From positions 1 through 64,000 of the forward strand of contig JANQPB010000009.1 of assembly GCA_028285495.1 (NCBI GenBank): a stretch of 64,000 nucleotides of DNA. The letters are read 5' to 3'. Shown piece by piece: positions 36,529 to 45,136 of the stretch. The position numbers and the translations under genes are program-made. Position 1 is the first letter of the stretch. The number at the start of each line of letters is the position of its first letter. The notes below the pieces were generated by a model. That model was not told where the DNA came from, ran no database searches, and saw only the letters and a program-made list of their open reading frames with translations. This DNA is from Acidimicrobiales bacterium (GTDB lineage Bacteria; Actinomycetota; Acidimicrobiia; Acidimicrobiales; SZUA-35).

Positions 36529-36945
36529 CTAGACCGGTCCGGCCACGTGGCTCGAGTTGACCACGAGGGTGTTGCCCTCGGGGTCGGGGGCGGTGAACAG
36601 CCGGTGCGGACCGGCCCGGCGGATCTCGGTCGGCTCGGCGCCGAGGGCGAGGAACCGGTCCCGGGTGGCGTCGACGTCGTCGACCATGAGGTCGAGCGTG
36701 GTCGAGCCGGCGGGTCCGCGGGTGATGGCCAGGTGGGTGCCGCCCCGGAGCTCGAGGATGGCCACACCGGGGAGCCGGACGACCTTGCGGAGCCCGATCG
36801 AGCGGTAGAAGCGGGCCAGCTCGCCGATGTCGTCGCCGGTCAGGGGCACGTGGCCGATGGCGACCGCCGGACGCCGATCGGGCTCGTTGCGGTCCCCGGC
36901 GGGATCCGCCGCTCGGCGGGGCAGGCGGTCGAGCAGCCGGGTCAC
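36529..36945 (-). CDS. VOC/glyoxalase-like protein
   Basis: Single-module vicinal-oxygen-chelate protein, 138 residues, with paired beta-alpha-beta-beta-beta units (DDIGELARFYRSIGLRKV and DDVDATRDRFLALGAEPTEI). The last metal-ligand region reads APDPEGNTLVV. A 29-residue Arg-rich N-terminus precedes the domain, so the real start could be further in. GTG overlaps the preceding gene's stop by 4 bp, giving an operon under TetR-type control. Reaction unknown. Confidence 0.75.
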   Translation of the reverse strand: MTRLLDRLPRRAADPAGDRNEPDRRPAVAIGHVPLTGDDIGELARFYRSIGLRKVVRLPGVAILELRGGTHLAITRGPAGSTTLDLMVDDVDATRDRFLALGAEPTEIRRAGPHRLFTAPDPEGNTLVVNSSHVAGPV

Positions 36946-37562
36946 GCCCTATCCCCGTCGCCGGCCACCCGGACGAGCGGGATCTGGAGCTGGTGGGGGC
37001 GGCGGTCGGGCCGGTCGAACGGCGTGCCGTCGACGTGCTTGGCCCCCATGAACAGCAGGCCGTTGACGAAGTAGATGAGGTCGTAGTCGGTCAGGATCTG
37101 GCCGGCGGCGATGTCGAACAGCGGGAACGCCTTGCCGAGGATGTCCTGACGCACCCCCGGGGCGAACTCGTCCAGCTCGTCCGGTCGGCCCCGGTTGAGC
37201 ATGGCGACGACGTCGGGGACCGTCGGGGTCACGGCGAAGGCCTCGTCGAGCACGTAGTCGATCTCGAACGCCCCGTCGGCGATCGGGTGGGGCCCACCCC
37301 AGACCAGGCGGCCCCGGAACTCGAAGTCGAGCAGGTGGAGCTCGCCGTCGTCGTCGCCGTACTGGCTGATGACGCCGGTGAAGGTGTCGTCGGGCCGGTA
37401 GTGGAAGTGGCGGCGGAGGCGGGTCGGCTCGATCACCCCGTTGCCGGCCCGGTCCTCGGTCGGCCGCAGCTCGACGGTCAGGCTCTCCCAGCGGCCGACG
37501 GCGAAGGCCTTGACCTCGTCGAGGGTGCGGGGGTCGGCGGTGCCGGTCGTCTCGGCGTCCAT
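36942..37562 (-). CDS. Conserved hypothetical protein, TetR-regulated
   Basis: A 206-residue soluble protein that I do not recognise. It has an acidic N-terminus, a beta-rich middle (HFHYRPDDTFTGVISQYGDDDGELHLLDFEFRG is in that region) and a C-terminal segment ending in basic residues. ATG 37562 is fixed by GAGGAG eight bases upstream; the track's 37592 start is less likely. A strong promoter with a TetR-like operator in its spacer lies 55-80 bp upstream. It may bind or modify a lipophilic ligand, but that is only inferred from its companionship with a VOC protein. Confidence 0.7.
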   Translation of the reverse strand: MDAETTGTADPRTLDEVKAFAVGRWESLTVELRPTEDRAGNGVIEPTRLRRHFHYRPDDTFTGVISQYGDDDGELHLLDFEFRGRLVWGGPHPIADGAFEIDYVLDEAFAVTPTVPDVVAMLNRGRPDELDEFAPGVRQDILGKAFPLFDIAAGQILTDYDLIYFVNGLLFMGAKHVDGTPFDRPDRRPHQLQIPLVRVAGDGDRA

Positions 37563-37594
37563 GATCGGGTCTCCTCGGATCGTGTTCCGCATTT

Positions 37595-37643
37595 ACGGAA
37601 CGGTTCGTATCGTCAATATAAACAGAACGATCTGTATCGTCAA
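37595..37643. promoter_or_regulatory. Divergent promoter region with two TetR-like operators
   Basis: AT-rich island. On the minus strand -35 TTGACG, a 17 bp spacer and -10 TATATT drive the 206-residue gene. Two 22 bp direct repeats (37595-37616 and 37622-37643) each contain an imperfect palindrome, ACGGAACGGTTCGT and ACAGAACGATCTGT. The second lies in the spacer between -35 and -10. A weaker third copy (TACGGTTCGCAC) sits at the start of the regulator gene. The regulator probably represses both directions. Confidence 0.7.
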
Positions 37644-37677
37644 CCGTCGAGCGTGGGTTTCTGGTACGGTTCGCACT

Positions 37678-38277
37678 GTGAACCCGCCGAACCCGCCACG
37701 CCAGGTCGGCCGGCCGCCGGGCCCGCACGAGGAGACGCTCGGCAAGCTCCTGCCGGCCGCCCTGCGCATCTTCCTGAGCGAGGGCGGCGGGGCGCTGACG
37801 CCGACCCGCCTGCATCGTGAGACCGGCGTGTCCCGGGCCACGATCTACCGGAACTGGCCCGATCCGGCCGATCTGATCGAGGTCATGTTGCAGATGGCCA
37901 CGCGGCTCCCCGACGAGCTGACCTGCACCGATGACGTGCGGGCCGACCTCCACCTCGCCATGCGCACGCTGCTCGTTCGCTTCGAGCAGCGCCCGGCCAG
38001 GGCGTTCTTCGCCGCCTGCCTGGAGTACGGACGACGATCGGAGGCGGTGGCCTCGACGGCCGAGGCTTTCGTGGCCGGCATTCTCCAGCCGTTCCACCTC
38101 GTGCTGGCCGGCGCCATCGAGCGGGGCGACCTCGATGGCGATCTCGACACGCTCGTCGCCGAGGTGGCCGGACCGGTGATCCTGCGCCACGTCGTCATGG
38201 GCCAGACGGTCACCGAGTCCCAGGGTCGGGCCGTCGTCGACAACTTCTGCGACCACCACCTCGGTCCGGCCGCCTGA
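37678..38277 (+). CDS. TetR-family transcriptional regulator
   Basis: Dimeric repressor of 199 residues. The N-terminal helix-turn-helix (about 20-65) has LTPTRLHRETGVSRATIYRNWP, preceded by a basic Pro/Arg arm (RQVGRPPGPHEE) as in many actinobacterial TetRs. The helical C-terminal ligand-binding domain follows. GTG 37678 is chosen from frame and from the start of the HTH arm. It is divergent from the hypothetical/VOC operon and the intervening palindromes are the likely binding sites, including autoregulation. Confidence 0.88.
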   Translation: MNPPNPPRQVGRPPGPHEETLGKLLPAALRIFLSEGGGALTPTRLHRETGVSRATIYRNWPDPADLIEVMLQMATRLPDELTCTDDVRADLHLAMRTLLVRFEQRPARAFFAACLEYGRRSEAVASTAEAFVAGILQPFHLVLAGAIERGDLDGDLDTLVAEVAGPVILRHVVMGQTVTESQGRAVVDNFCDHHLGPAA

Positions 38278-38305
38278 GCGGTCGCCAGGGCGAGCGGCGT
38301 CTGGC

Positions 38306-39232
38306 TCAGCGGCGGGGCGGGACCTCGACGGTCGCCAGGTCGGCCGCCTCGACCACGTCGGGGTGATGGGCCGACGCCTCGGCCGCGAACACCCCCGGCT
38401 CGGGGTACCGGGCCGAGAAGTGGCTCAGCAGCAACCGCCGCACCCCGGCCTCGGCCGCCAGCCGCCCCGCCTGGTCGGCGGTCAGGTGGCGGTAGTCGGC
38501 GGCCAGACGACGGTGCTCATCGAGGTACGTCGACTCGAACACCGCCAGGTCGACGCCGTCGGCCAGCCGACCGATGGCCGGGCACGCTGCGGTGTCCATG
38601 ACGAAGGCCATCGACTGGCCGGGACGGGGTCCCGACACCTCGTCGAGGTCGACCCGACCGTCCGACGTGTCCAGCCAGCCCCGCTCGACCAGCCGGCCGA
38701 CGTCTGGCCCCGCCAGACCCCGCGCCGCCAGCCGTTCGGGATCGAGGCGGATGCCGTCCGGCTCGGTCAGCCGGTAGCCGAACGTGGTCACCCGGTGGTC
38801 GAGCGCCTCGGCCCGTAGCTCGAGCCCGCCGATCGTGGCGACCGGGCCGGGGCCGTCGATCGGCCGGGGTTCGACGTTGGCGGTGTCGTGGTAGATCGAC
38901 GACCCGCGCATCCGCTCGAGGTAGACCGCCCCGTCGCCGGGATGGAAGATCGGGAGCGACGGCAGCGAGCCGCCGCTCGATCTGGCGTCGAGGGCCCGCC
39001 GCTGGATGATGCCGGGCAGGCCGAGACAGTGGTCGCCGTGGAAGTGGGTGATGCAGACCGCGGTCAACCGGGCCACGGCGACGCCGGCCAGCAGGCACTG
39101 GCGCTGTGCCCCCTCGCCGGGGTCGAACAGGATCAGCTGGTCGTCCCACCGCAGCACGTAGCCGTTGTGGGCCCGCAGGCGGGTCGGGGCCTGGCTGGCG
39201 GTTCCCAGCACGATCAGCTCGCGAGCCGACAT
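38306..39232 (-). CDS. rnz: Ribonuclease Z
   Basis: tRNA 3'-end processing endonuclease of the metallo-beta-lactamase fold, 308 residues, normal length. The zinc motif is THFHGDHCLGLPG. Other ligands lie in DTAACPAIG and the C-terminal LSHFSARYPEPG. ELIVLGTASQAPTRLR at the N-terminus is the family's usual opening. ATG lies six bases after TAGACT. Divergent from zwf. It removes 3' trailers from tRNA precursors. Confidence 0.93.
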   Translation of the reverse strand: MSARELIVLGTASQAPTRLRAHNGYVLRWDDQLILFDPGEGAQRQCLLAGVAVARLTAVCITHFHGDHCLGLPGIIQRRALDARSSGGSLPSLPIFHPGDGAVYLERMRGSSIYHDTANVEPRPIDGPGPVATIGGLELRAEALDHRVTTFGYRLTEPDGIRLDPERLAARGLAGPDVGRLVERGWLDTSDGRVDLDEVSGPRPGQSMAFVMDTAACPAIGRLADGVDLAVFESTYLDEHRRLAADYRHLTADQAGRLAAEAGVRRLLLSHFSARYPEPGVFAAEASAHHPDVVEAADLATVEVPPRR

Positions 39233-39326
39233 GGGCCGAGTCTAGGAGCGACCGTCGGGTCGGACGGCCCCGATCCCGGTCGGTCCGATCGGTCGCCAAA
39301 CCGGTCGGCGGGAGTAGCGTTGCTGC

Positions 39327-40664
39327 ATGAGCGCTCCCCGAGCCGACGGGCTCGTCCTCTTCGGCATCACCGGCGATCTCGCCCGCCGCAAGCTCTTCTC
39401 CGCCCTGTACGGGTTGGAGGCCGACGGCCTGCTCGACGGCCCGATCGTCGGCGTCGCCACCCGGGCCTGGGACGACGAGCGGCTCCGGACCGAGGTGGCC
39501 AAGGCCCTGGCCGACGACGGGATCGACGTCGACGACGCCGTGCACACCCGGCTCGCTGATCGTCTGCGCTACCTGGCCGGCGACTACCGGGAGCCGGCGA
39601 CCTTCGAGCGACTGGCCGCCGAGCTCGATGGCGTGACCTGCCCGGTCTGCTACCTGGCCATCCCCCCGTCGCTGTTCGAGACCGTGATCGAGGGCCTGGG
39701 CGCCAGCGGCCTCAACCGGGGTCGGGTGGTGCTGGAGAAGCCGTTCGGGCGAGACCTCGCCACCTCCCGCGAGCTCGACGAGACCGTCCGCCGCCACTAC
39801 GACGAGGACCGGATCTACCGGATCGACCACTTCCTCGGCAAGGAACCGGTCCTCAACATCCTGGTCTTCCGGTTCGCCAACTCGATCCTCGAGCCGCTGT
39901 GGAACCGCCACCACATCACCAAGGTCACGATCACGATGGCCGAGGACTTCGGCGTCGAGGGTCGGGGCAAGTTCTACGACGGCGTCGGCGCCCTGCGCGA
40001 CGTCGTCCAGAACCACCTGCTCCAGCTGATGGCCCTGCTGGCCATGGAGCCGCCGGTGTCCGACGACGCCGACGCCCTGTCCGACGAGGTGGTCAAGGTC
40101 TTCAAGTCGACCCTGACGATCGACCCGGGTGAGGTGTGGCGAGGCCAGTACGAGGGCTACTGCGACGAGGAGGGCGTCGCCCCCGACTCCGACACCGAGA
40201 CCTACGTCGCCCTCACCTGCTGGATCAACTCGTGGCGATGGGCCGGCGTGCCGTGGTACATCCGCACCGGCAAGGGGCTCGACCGCACCAAGACCGAGGC
40301 CGAGATCGAGTTCAGCTGCCCGCCCCGCCCGCTGTTCACCGACCCGTCGTGTGCGCCCGAGCCGAACCGACTCCGGTTCGTGGTCAAGCCGAACGACCAC
40401 ATCGAGTTCGACATGCAGGCCAAGCGACCGGGTCCGGCGCTGGTCAGCGAGCCGGTCGAGATCGGCCTCGACCACCGGGCCCTCGAGGACGGTCCGAGCC
40501 CCTATCAGCGCCTGCTCGGCGACTCGCTGGCCGGCGACCGGCGCCTGTTCGCCAGGGGTGACCAGGTCGACGAGGCCTGGCGGATCGTGCAGCCGGTGCT
40601 CGACGCCCCGCCGCCGTCGGAGCCCTACCCGGCCGGAGCCAGCCGACCCGAGAAGGGTCGGTAG
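39327..40664 (+). CDS. zwf: Glucose-6-phosphate 1-dehydrogenase
   Basis: First enzyme of the oxidative pentose phosphate route, 445 residues, a little shorter than typical (about 480-500). The NADP-binding start is [18 protein letters not shown], and the substrate/catalytic signature RIDHFLGKE is intact. Later blocks include [18 protein letters not shown] and [20 protein letters not shown] lies six bases after TAGCGT. It is followed by a ROK kinase and pgl, giving a glucose to 6-phosphogluconate cassette. Confidence 0.95.
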   Translation: MSAPRADGLVLFGITGDLARRKLFSALYGLEADGLLDGPIVGVATRAWDDERLRTEVAKALADDGIDVDDAVHTRLADRLRYLAGDYREPATFERLAAELDGVTCPVCYLAIPPSLFETVIEGLGASGLNRGRVVLEKPFGRDLATSRELDETVRRHYDEDRIYRIDHFLGKEPVLNILVFRFANSILEPLWNRHHITKVTITMAEDFGVEGRGKFYDGVGALRDVVQNHLLQLMALLAMEPPVSDDADALSDEVVKVFKSTLTIDPGEVWRGQYEGYCDEEGVAPDSDTETYVALTCWINSWRWAGVPWYIRTGKGLDRTKTEAEIEFSCPPRPLFTDPSCAPEPNRLRFVVKPNDHIEFDMQAKRPGPALVSEPVEIGLDHRALEDGPSPYQRLLGDSLAGDRRLFARGDQVDEAWRIVQPVLDAPPPSEPYPAGASRPEKGR

Positions 40665-40719
40665 GCGGCCGGCGACCGACGCCGGTCGCACCCCGCCATC
40701 CGCGCCCTATCTTGAGCCC

Positions 40720-41703
40720 GTGTCCTCCGACACCAGCGCCCCCGCCACCAACCCAGACGACGGCTCCGAGGCGGTCGACGACGGGACGACCCTCGCCGTC
40801 GACCTCGGCGGCACCCACCTGCGAGCCGCCGTCGTCGCCGCCGACGGCACGGTGCTCAGCCGTCGCCGCCGGACCACGCCGGTCGACGCCGCCGTGCCAG
40901 ATGCCCTCCCCGAGCTCGTCGTCGAGCTGCTCGACGCCTGGACCGGCACCGCCGCCGGCGGCGAGGCGGGCGAGGCTGGCCCGCCGCGGCGGGCGGTCGT
41001 CGGGGTGCCCGGGATCATCGACCACGAGCGGGAGGCGCTCGTCCACGCAGCCAACCTGCCGCCGGCCTGGACCGCGCACCTCAACGAGGGCTGGCTGGCC
41101 GAGCGGATCGGCTGCCCGGTCTCGCTGGCCAACGACGCCGACCTCGCCGCCGTCGGCGAGTCGACGTTCGGGGCCGGCCGCGACCATCGCGACGTCGTGT
41201 TCGTCACGATCTCGACCGGCGTCGGGGCTGGGCTGGTCGTCGACGACCGACTCGTGCGGGGCGCCCACTCGGGCGGCGAGCTCGGTCACACGGTGATCGA
41301 TCGGGTGGCTGCCGTCGCCGGGCAGCCGGCCACCGTCGAGGATCTCGGCTCCGGCACCGCCATCGGTCGTCGGGCGGCCGAGGCCGGCCTGGCCGAGCGG
41401 GGGGCCGAGCTGGCCGACCTGGTGCGGTCCGGCCACGAGGTCGCCTCGGGGATCTGGCGCTCCGCGATCGAGGCGGTGGCCATCGGCCTGGTCAACCTGG
41501 CCTGGGTCGTCGCCCCCGGCATCGTGGTCGTCGGCGGCGGGGTCGGGATGAACGGCGACCTCGTCCTCCCGATCATCCGCGACGGGCTGCGTCGCTTCGG
41601 TCCGGCCGAGGTACCGGAGATCGAGGTGGCCAACGCCGCCCTCGGTGACGATGCGGCGCTGGCCGGTGCCGCCAACTGGTGGAAGGCGGTCGGCCGTGAC
41701 TGA
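40720..41703 (+). CDS. ROK-family sugar kinase, probably glucokinase
   Basis: Actin-fold kinase of 327 residues. The phosphate-1 motif is LAVDLGGTHLRAAVV, the sugar-binding and catalytic segment is LANDADLAAVGESTFGAG, and the phosphate-2 motif is TISTGVGAGLVVD. Position between zwf and pgl suggests glucose as substrate. The usual ROK zinc signature (CxCGxxGC) after GELGH is missing; the region reads VIDRVAAVAGQPATVEDLGSG with no Cys. GTG 40720 lies six bases after TATCTT. The last 8 bp overlap pgl. Confidence 0.85.
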   Translation: MSSDTSAPATNPDDGSEAVDDGTTLAVDLGGTHLRAAVVAADGTVLSRRRRTTPVDAAVPDALPELVVELLDAWTGTAAGGEAGEAGPPRRAVVGVPGIIDHEREALVHAANLPPAWTAHLNEGWLAERIGCPVSLANDADLAAVGESTFGAGRDHRDVVFVTISTGVGAGLVVDDRLVRGAHSGGELGHTVIDRVAAVAGQPATVEDLGSGTAIGRRAAEAGLAERGAELADLVRSGHEVASGIWRSAIEAVAIGLVNLAWVVAPGIVVVGGGVGMNGDLVLPIIRDGLRRFGPAEVPEIEVANAALGDDAALAGAANWWKAVGRD

Positions 41704-42427
41704 CGATCTGCACACCCTCGACATCGCCGCCCCCGGTCGCTGGGCCGATCGGGCGGCCGATGTGATGGCCGCGGCCATCGCCCAGGCCATCGGCCGGTCC
41801 GGCCGGTGCCTGATGGCGATCAGCGGCGGCTCGACCCCGCTCCCCGTGTTCGAGGCCCTCGCCGGGCGGGACGTCCTGTGGGAGCACGTGACGATCCTGC
41901 AGGTCGACGAGCGGATCGTCCCGGCCGACGACCCGGCCCGCAACCTGGCCGAGCAGAAGGCCGCCCTCGGCTATCTCGGGGCCACGTGGTTGCCGCTCCC
42001 GGTCGACGACCTGTTGGCCATCCCGAACGATGCCGACCCCGCCGACCGGGCCGCAGCCGAAGCCACCGTCGTCGAGGAGTTCATCGCCGACCTCGTCGGC
42101 CTGGCCGACGATCCACCGATCCTCGATCTCGTCCACCTCGGCCTCGGCGACGACGGCCACACGGCCTCGTTGTTCCCCGGCGACCCGCTCGTCGACGAGC
42201 TCCGGGCTCCCGCCGGCCTGACGGGCATGCAGAACGGGGTCCGGCGCATGTCGCTCACCCGGCCGGTGCTCGACCGGGCTCGGATGGTGGTCTGGCTCGT
42301 CCGCGGCGCAGCCAAGGCCGAGCCGCTCGGTCGGCTCCTCGCCGGCGACCTGCGGATCCCGTCCGGCCTGATCCGTCCCGCCCACTCGGTCGTGCTCGCC
42401 GACGGCGACGCCGCTCGCCAGTCGTAG
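41696..42427 (+). CDS. pgl: 6-phosphogluconolactonase
   Basis: NagB/DevB-fold lactonase of 243 residues, hydrolysing 6-phosphogluconolactone. Family signatures are MAISGGSTPLPVFEAL, the VDERIVPADDPARN region, and LGLGDDGHTASLFPGDP. GTG 41696 overlaps the kinase's end, in contrast to the extended form in the track. With zwf and the kinase it completes glucose to 6-phosphogluconate. gnd and opcA are not in the window. Confidence 0.93.
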   Translation: MTDDLHTLDIAAPGRWADRAADVMAAAIAQAIGRSGRCLMAISGGSTPLPVFEALAGRDVLWEHVTILQVDERIVPADDPARNLAEQKAALGYLGATWLPLPVDDLLAIPNDADPADRAAAEATVVEEFIADLVGLADDPPILDLVHLGLGDDGHTASLFPGDPLVDELRAPAGLTGMQNGVRRMSLTRPVLDRARMVVWLVRGAAKAEPLGRLLAGDLRIPSGLIRPAHSVVLADGDAARQS

Positions 42428-42442
42428 GCCGCCGGCCGCAGC

Positions 42443-43414
42443 CTACGACGAGGGGTCGGTCGGGTCGACGGCGCGGGAACCGAGGCGAGCCTCACCGAGC
42501 CGCAGCTCGGCGATCACCGGGACGTGGTCACTCCCCGCCGGGTCGCCGAGGCGAACGTCCAGCACCTCGAAGTGGTCGGTGACCAGCACGTGGTCGAGCC
42601 GGTAGAACGGGACCGGGATCGGTCCCCGGGCCGGCCAGGTGGCGTCGAAGCCGCAGCCCTTCGGCTCGTGGACGTCGGTCCAGCCCCCGTCGAGGAGCTG
42701 GCGGAACGGTCGGTGGTCGCCGGTGGCGTTGAAGTCGCCGGCCAGGACCGCCGGCTCGGCGGTCGGGAGCTGGTGCAGTTGCTGGAACTGGACCTGCCAC
42801 GGCCACACGGTGGTCCGCGACGACGGCGCCGCGTTGTGGATGTTGGTCAGCCGGAAGCTGCCCTGCGGGCTGTCGACCGTGGCGGTCAGGGATCGGGAGG
42901 TGACGAACGGCTCGACGGTCACGTCGTTCAGCGGCCAACGACTCCAGATGACCTTGCCGCTCACCAGGCCCCGTTCGCCGCTGTCGCTTCGGTGGGCGTA
43001 CACGTCGAGTGCCGGCTGGGCCCGGAGCTCCTGCAGCGTGTTCCAGGTGACCTCCTGGAGCACGATCACGTCGGCCCCGCTCGCCACCGCCGAGGCCGCG
43101 ATGTCGGCCGGACGGCCGGTGTCGAACAGGACGTTGGCGGAGTAGACCGTGATCGCGTCGGCTGGGGCCTGGCCCCGGCAGCCGACGACGGCGCTGACCG
43201 GGTTCATCGTCACCAGGAACACGGCGGTCACCACGGCGGTGGCGGCCCGGGTGGCGGTGCTCCGGCTCCACCAGGCCCCGAGGGCGGCCAGCGTGAGCGG
43301 GATGATCAGCGTCGGCGTCAGGCCGACCAGCGCGACGGTCAGGGGACGGTCGGCCCCCTGGTAGCGGAGCAGCAGCGCCCCGACGACGGCGACCAGCGCC
43401 GGCCATGTCAGCAC
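42443..43414 (-). CDS. Membrane-anchored endonuclease/exonuclease/phosphatase-family protein
   Basis: A 323-residue protein with two or three hydrophobic helices (about 1-75) and an extracytoplasmic EEP domain (about 85-310). Catalytic blocks are visible: SANVLF, VIVLQEVTW, GDFNATGDHRPFRQL and GSDHVPVIAEL, giving the Asn, Glu, Asp-Asn and Asp-His set. It probably cleaves phosphoesters of nucleic acids or lipids at the cell surface. It is convergent with pgl. The substrate is unknown. Confidence 0.85.
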   Translation of the reverse strand: MLTWPALVAVVGALLLRYQGADRPLTVALVGLTPTLIIPLTLAALGAWWSRSTATRAATAVVTAVFLVTMNPVSAVVGCRGQAPADAITVYSANVLFDTGRPADIAASAVASGADVIVLQEVTWNTLQELRAQPALDVYAHRSDSGERGLVSGKVIWSRWPLNDVTVEPFVTSRSLTATVDSPQGSFRLTNIHNAAPSSRTTVWPWQVQFQQLHQLPTAEPAVLAGDFNATGDHRPFRQLLDGGWTDVHEPKGCGFDATWPARGPIPVPFYRLDHVLVTDHFEVLDVRLGDPAGSDHVPVIAELRLGEARLGSRAVDPTDPSS

Positions 43415-43667
43415 AACCCAACCCCACCGGACCCGCGAGGGCCGGCGGCCGCGACCGCCCGGCGGTCGGCCGGAGCCCGCCGGTGGTGGCGGGGGCGGGC
43501 CGGGGGTGACGGACGGCGGGTCGCTGATCAGGATGGGACTCGTTCTCCGGGCTGGGGGCCGATGAGCTGCTCGTCGGCCGGTTCGGGTGCCTCGGAACGG
43601 ACCCTAGCCCGGACCCCCGTTCCATCGGCTGTCGGCCCTGTGGGGTAGAGACCCTACGCTTGAGCGG

Positions 43668-45098
43668 ATGGAGCAGGCCAAGCGCTACAAGCTCGTGACC
43701 TACGGCTGCCAGATGAACGAGCACGATTCCGAGCGGATCGCCGGTCTGCTCGAGGCCGACGGCTACGAGGCGACCGAGTCGGTCGACGACGCCGACGTGG
43801 TCGTGCTCAACACCTGCTGCATCCGGGAGAACGCCGACAACAAGCTCTACGGCGCCCTCGGTCACCTCAAGGCGGCCAAGACCGAGCGGCCCGAGCTGCA
43901 GATCGCCGTGGCCGGCTGCCTGGCCCAGAAGGACCGGGACCAGATCCAGGCCCGCGCCGGCCACGTCGACGTCGTGTTCGGCACCCACAACGTGCACCGG
44001 GCGTCCGAGCTGCTGATCGAGGCCAGGGCGAACGGACCGATCACCGAGATCTGGGAGGAGGCCGGCCTCGACGACGACGAGCGGTTCCCGTCCGCCCTGC
44101 CGGCCCGGCGGGAGACCGACTACGCGGCCTGGCTGACCATCCAGATCGGCTGCGACAACTCGTGCGCGTTCTGCATCGTCCCGGCCGTCCGGGGGGCCGA
44201 GATCAGCCGCCCGTTCGACGACATCGTCGGCGAGGCCCGCCGGCTCGCCGCCGACGGGGCCACCGAGGTCACCCTGCTCGGCCAGAACGTCAACTCCTAC
44301 GGCCGAGACCTCGCGCTGGCCGCCAGGCGCGAGGGCCAGCGGGTCTCGCTGCGGCCCCGCTTCGCCGAGCTCCTCCGCTCGGTCGGCTCGGTCGACGGGA
44401 TCCGCCGGGTCCGTTTCACCAGCCCCCACCCGAAGGACATGACCACCGACGTGTTCGAGGCGATGGCCGAGACCGAGTCGGTGGTCGGCCACCTCCACTT
44501 CCCGCTCCAGTCCGGGTCGGACCGGGTCCTGGCCGCCATGCACCGGGGCTACACGGGTGAGCGCTACCTGGCGAAGCTGGCCGAGGCCCGGGCCACGATC
44601 GACGACCTGGCGGTGTCGACCGACATCATCGTCGGCTTCCCCGGCGAGACCGACGACGACTTCGAGGCCACCCTGGCCCTCGCCGCCGAGGCCGAGTTCG
44701 ACTCGGCCTACACCTTCGTGTTCTCACCGCGGCCCGGCACCGAGGCGGCGGGGCTGACCGACCGGTTCTGCGATCCCGATGAGGTCAAGGACCGCTACGC
44801 CAGGCTGCGGACCGTGATCGAGCGGTCCGCCCTGAGCCGCTACCGGGCCAGGATCGGTCGGGTCGAGGAGGTCGTGATCGAGGGCCGGTCGAAGAAGGAC
44901 GACACGCAGCTGACCGGCCGGACCGCCCACAACAAGCTGGTCCACGTGCCCACCAGGACCGACCTCGGGCCGCTGCGGCCCGGCACCTACGCAACGGCCC
45001 GCATCACCGACGCCGCCCACCAGTACCTGCTCGGCGAGCTGGTCGACGTCGTGGCCCGCCCGAGCCACCGCACCCGCATCCCGGTGATGTCGGCCTGA
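43668..45098 (+). CDS. miaB: tRNA-2-methylthio-N6-isopentenyladenosine synthase MiaB
   Basis: Radical-SAM methylthiotransferase acting on i6A37 in tRNA, 476 residues. N-terminal cluster Cys are in TYGCQMNEHDSE, NTCCIREN and AGCLAQ. The radical-SAM motif is CDNSCAFC, followed by IVPAVRG. The C-terminal TRAM domain (about 380-445) contains VVIEGRSKKDD. ATG lies seven bases after TACGCT. The partner that makes i6A, miaA, is 6.6 kb downstream on the same strand, separated by the hydrolase, NuoF-like, LysR and ino1 genes. Confidence 0.96.
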   Translation: MEQAKRYKLVTYGCQMNEHDSERIAGLLEADGYEATESVDDADVVVLNTCCIRENADNKLYGALGHLKAAKTERPELQIAVAGCLAQKDRDQIQARAGHVDVVFGTHNVHRASELLIEARANGPITEIWEEAGLDDDERFPSALPARRETDYAAWLTIQIGCDNSCAFCIVPAVRGAEISRPFDDIVGEARRLAADGATEVTLLGQNVNSYGRDLALAARREGQRVSLRPRFAELLRSVGSVDGIRRVRFTSPHPKDMTTDVFEAMAETESVVGHLHFPLQSGSDRVLAAMHRGYTGERYLAKLAEARATIDDLAVSTDIIVGFPGETDDDFEATLALAAEAEFDSAYTFVFSPRPGTEAAGLTDRFCDPDEVKDRYARLRTVIERSALSRYRARIGRVEEVVIEGRSKKDDTQLTGRTAHNKLVHVPTRTDLGPLRPGTYATARITDAAHQYLLGELVDVVARPSHRTRIPVMSA

Positions 45099-45136
45099 GC
45101 CGACCGTCGGCCGACCGCTCCGCGTGCCGGCGCCGA

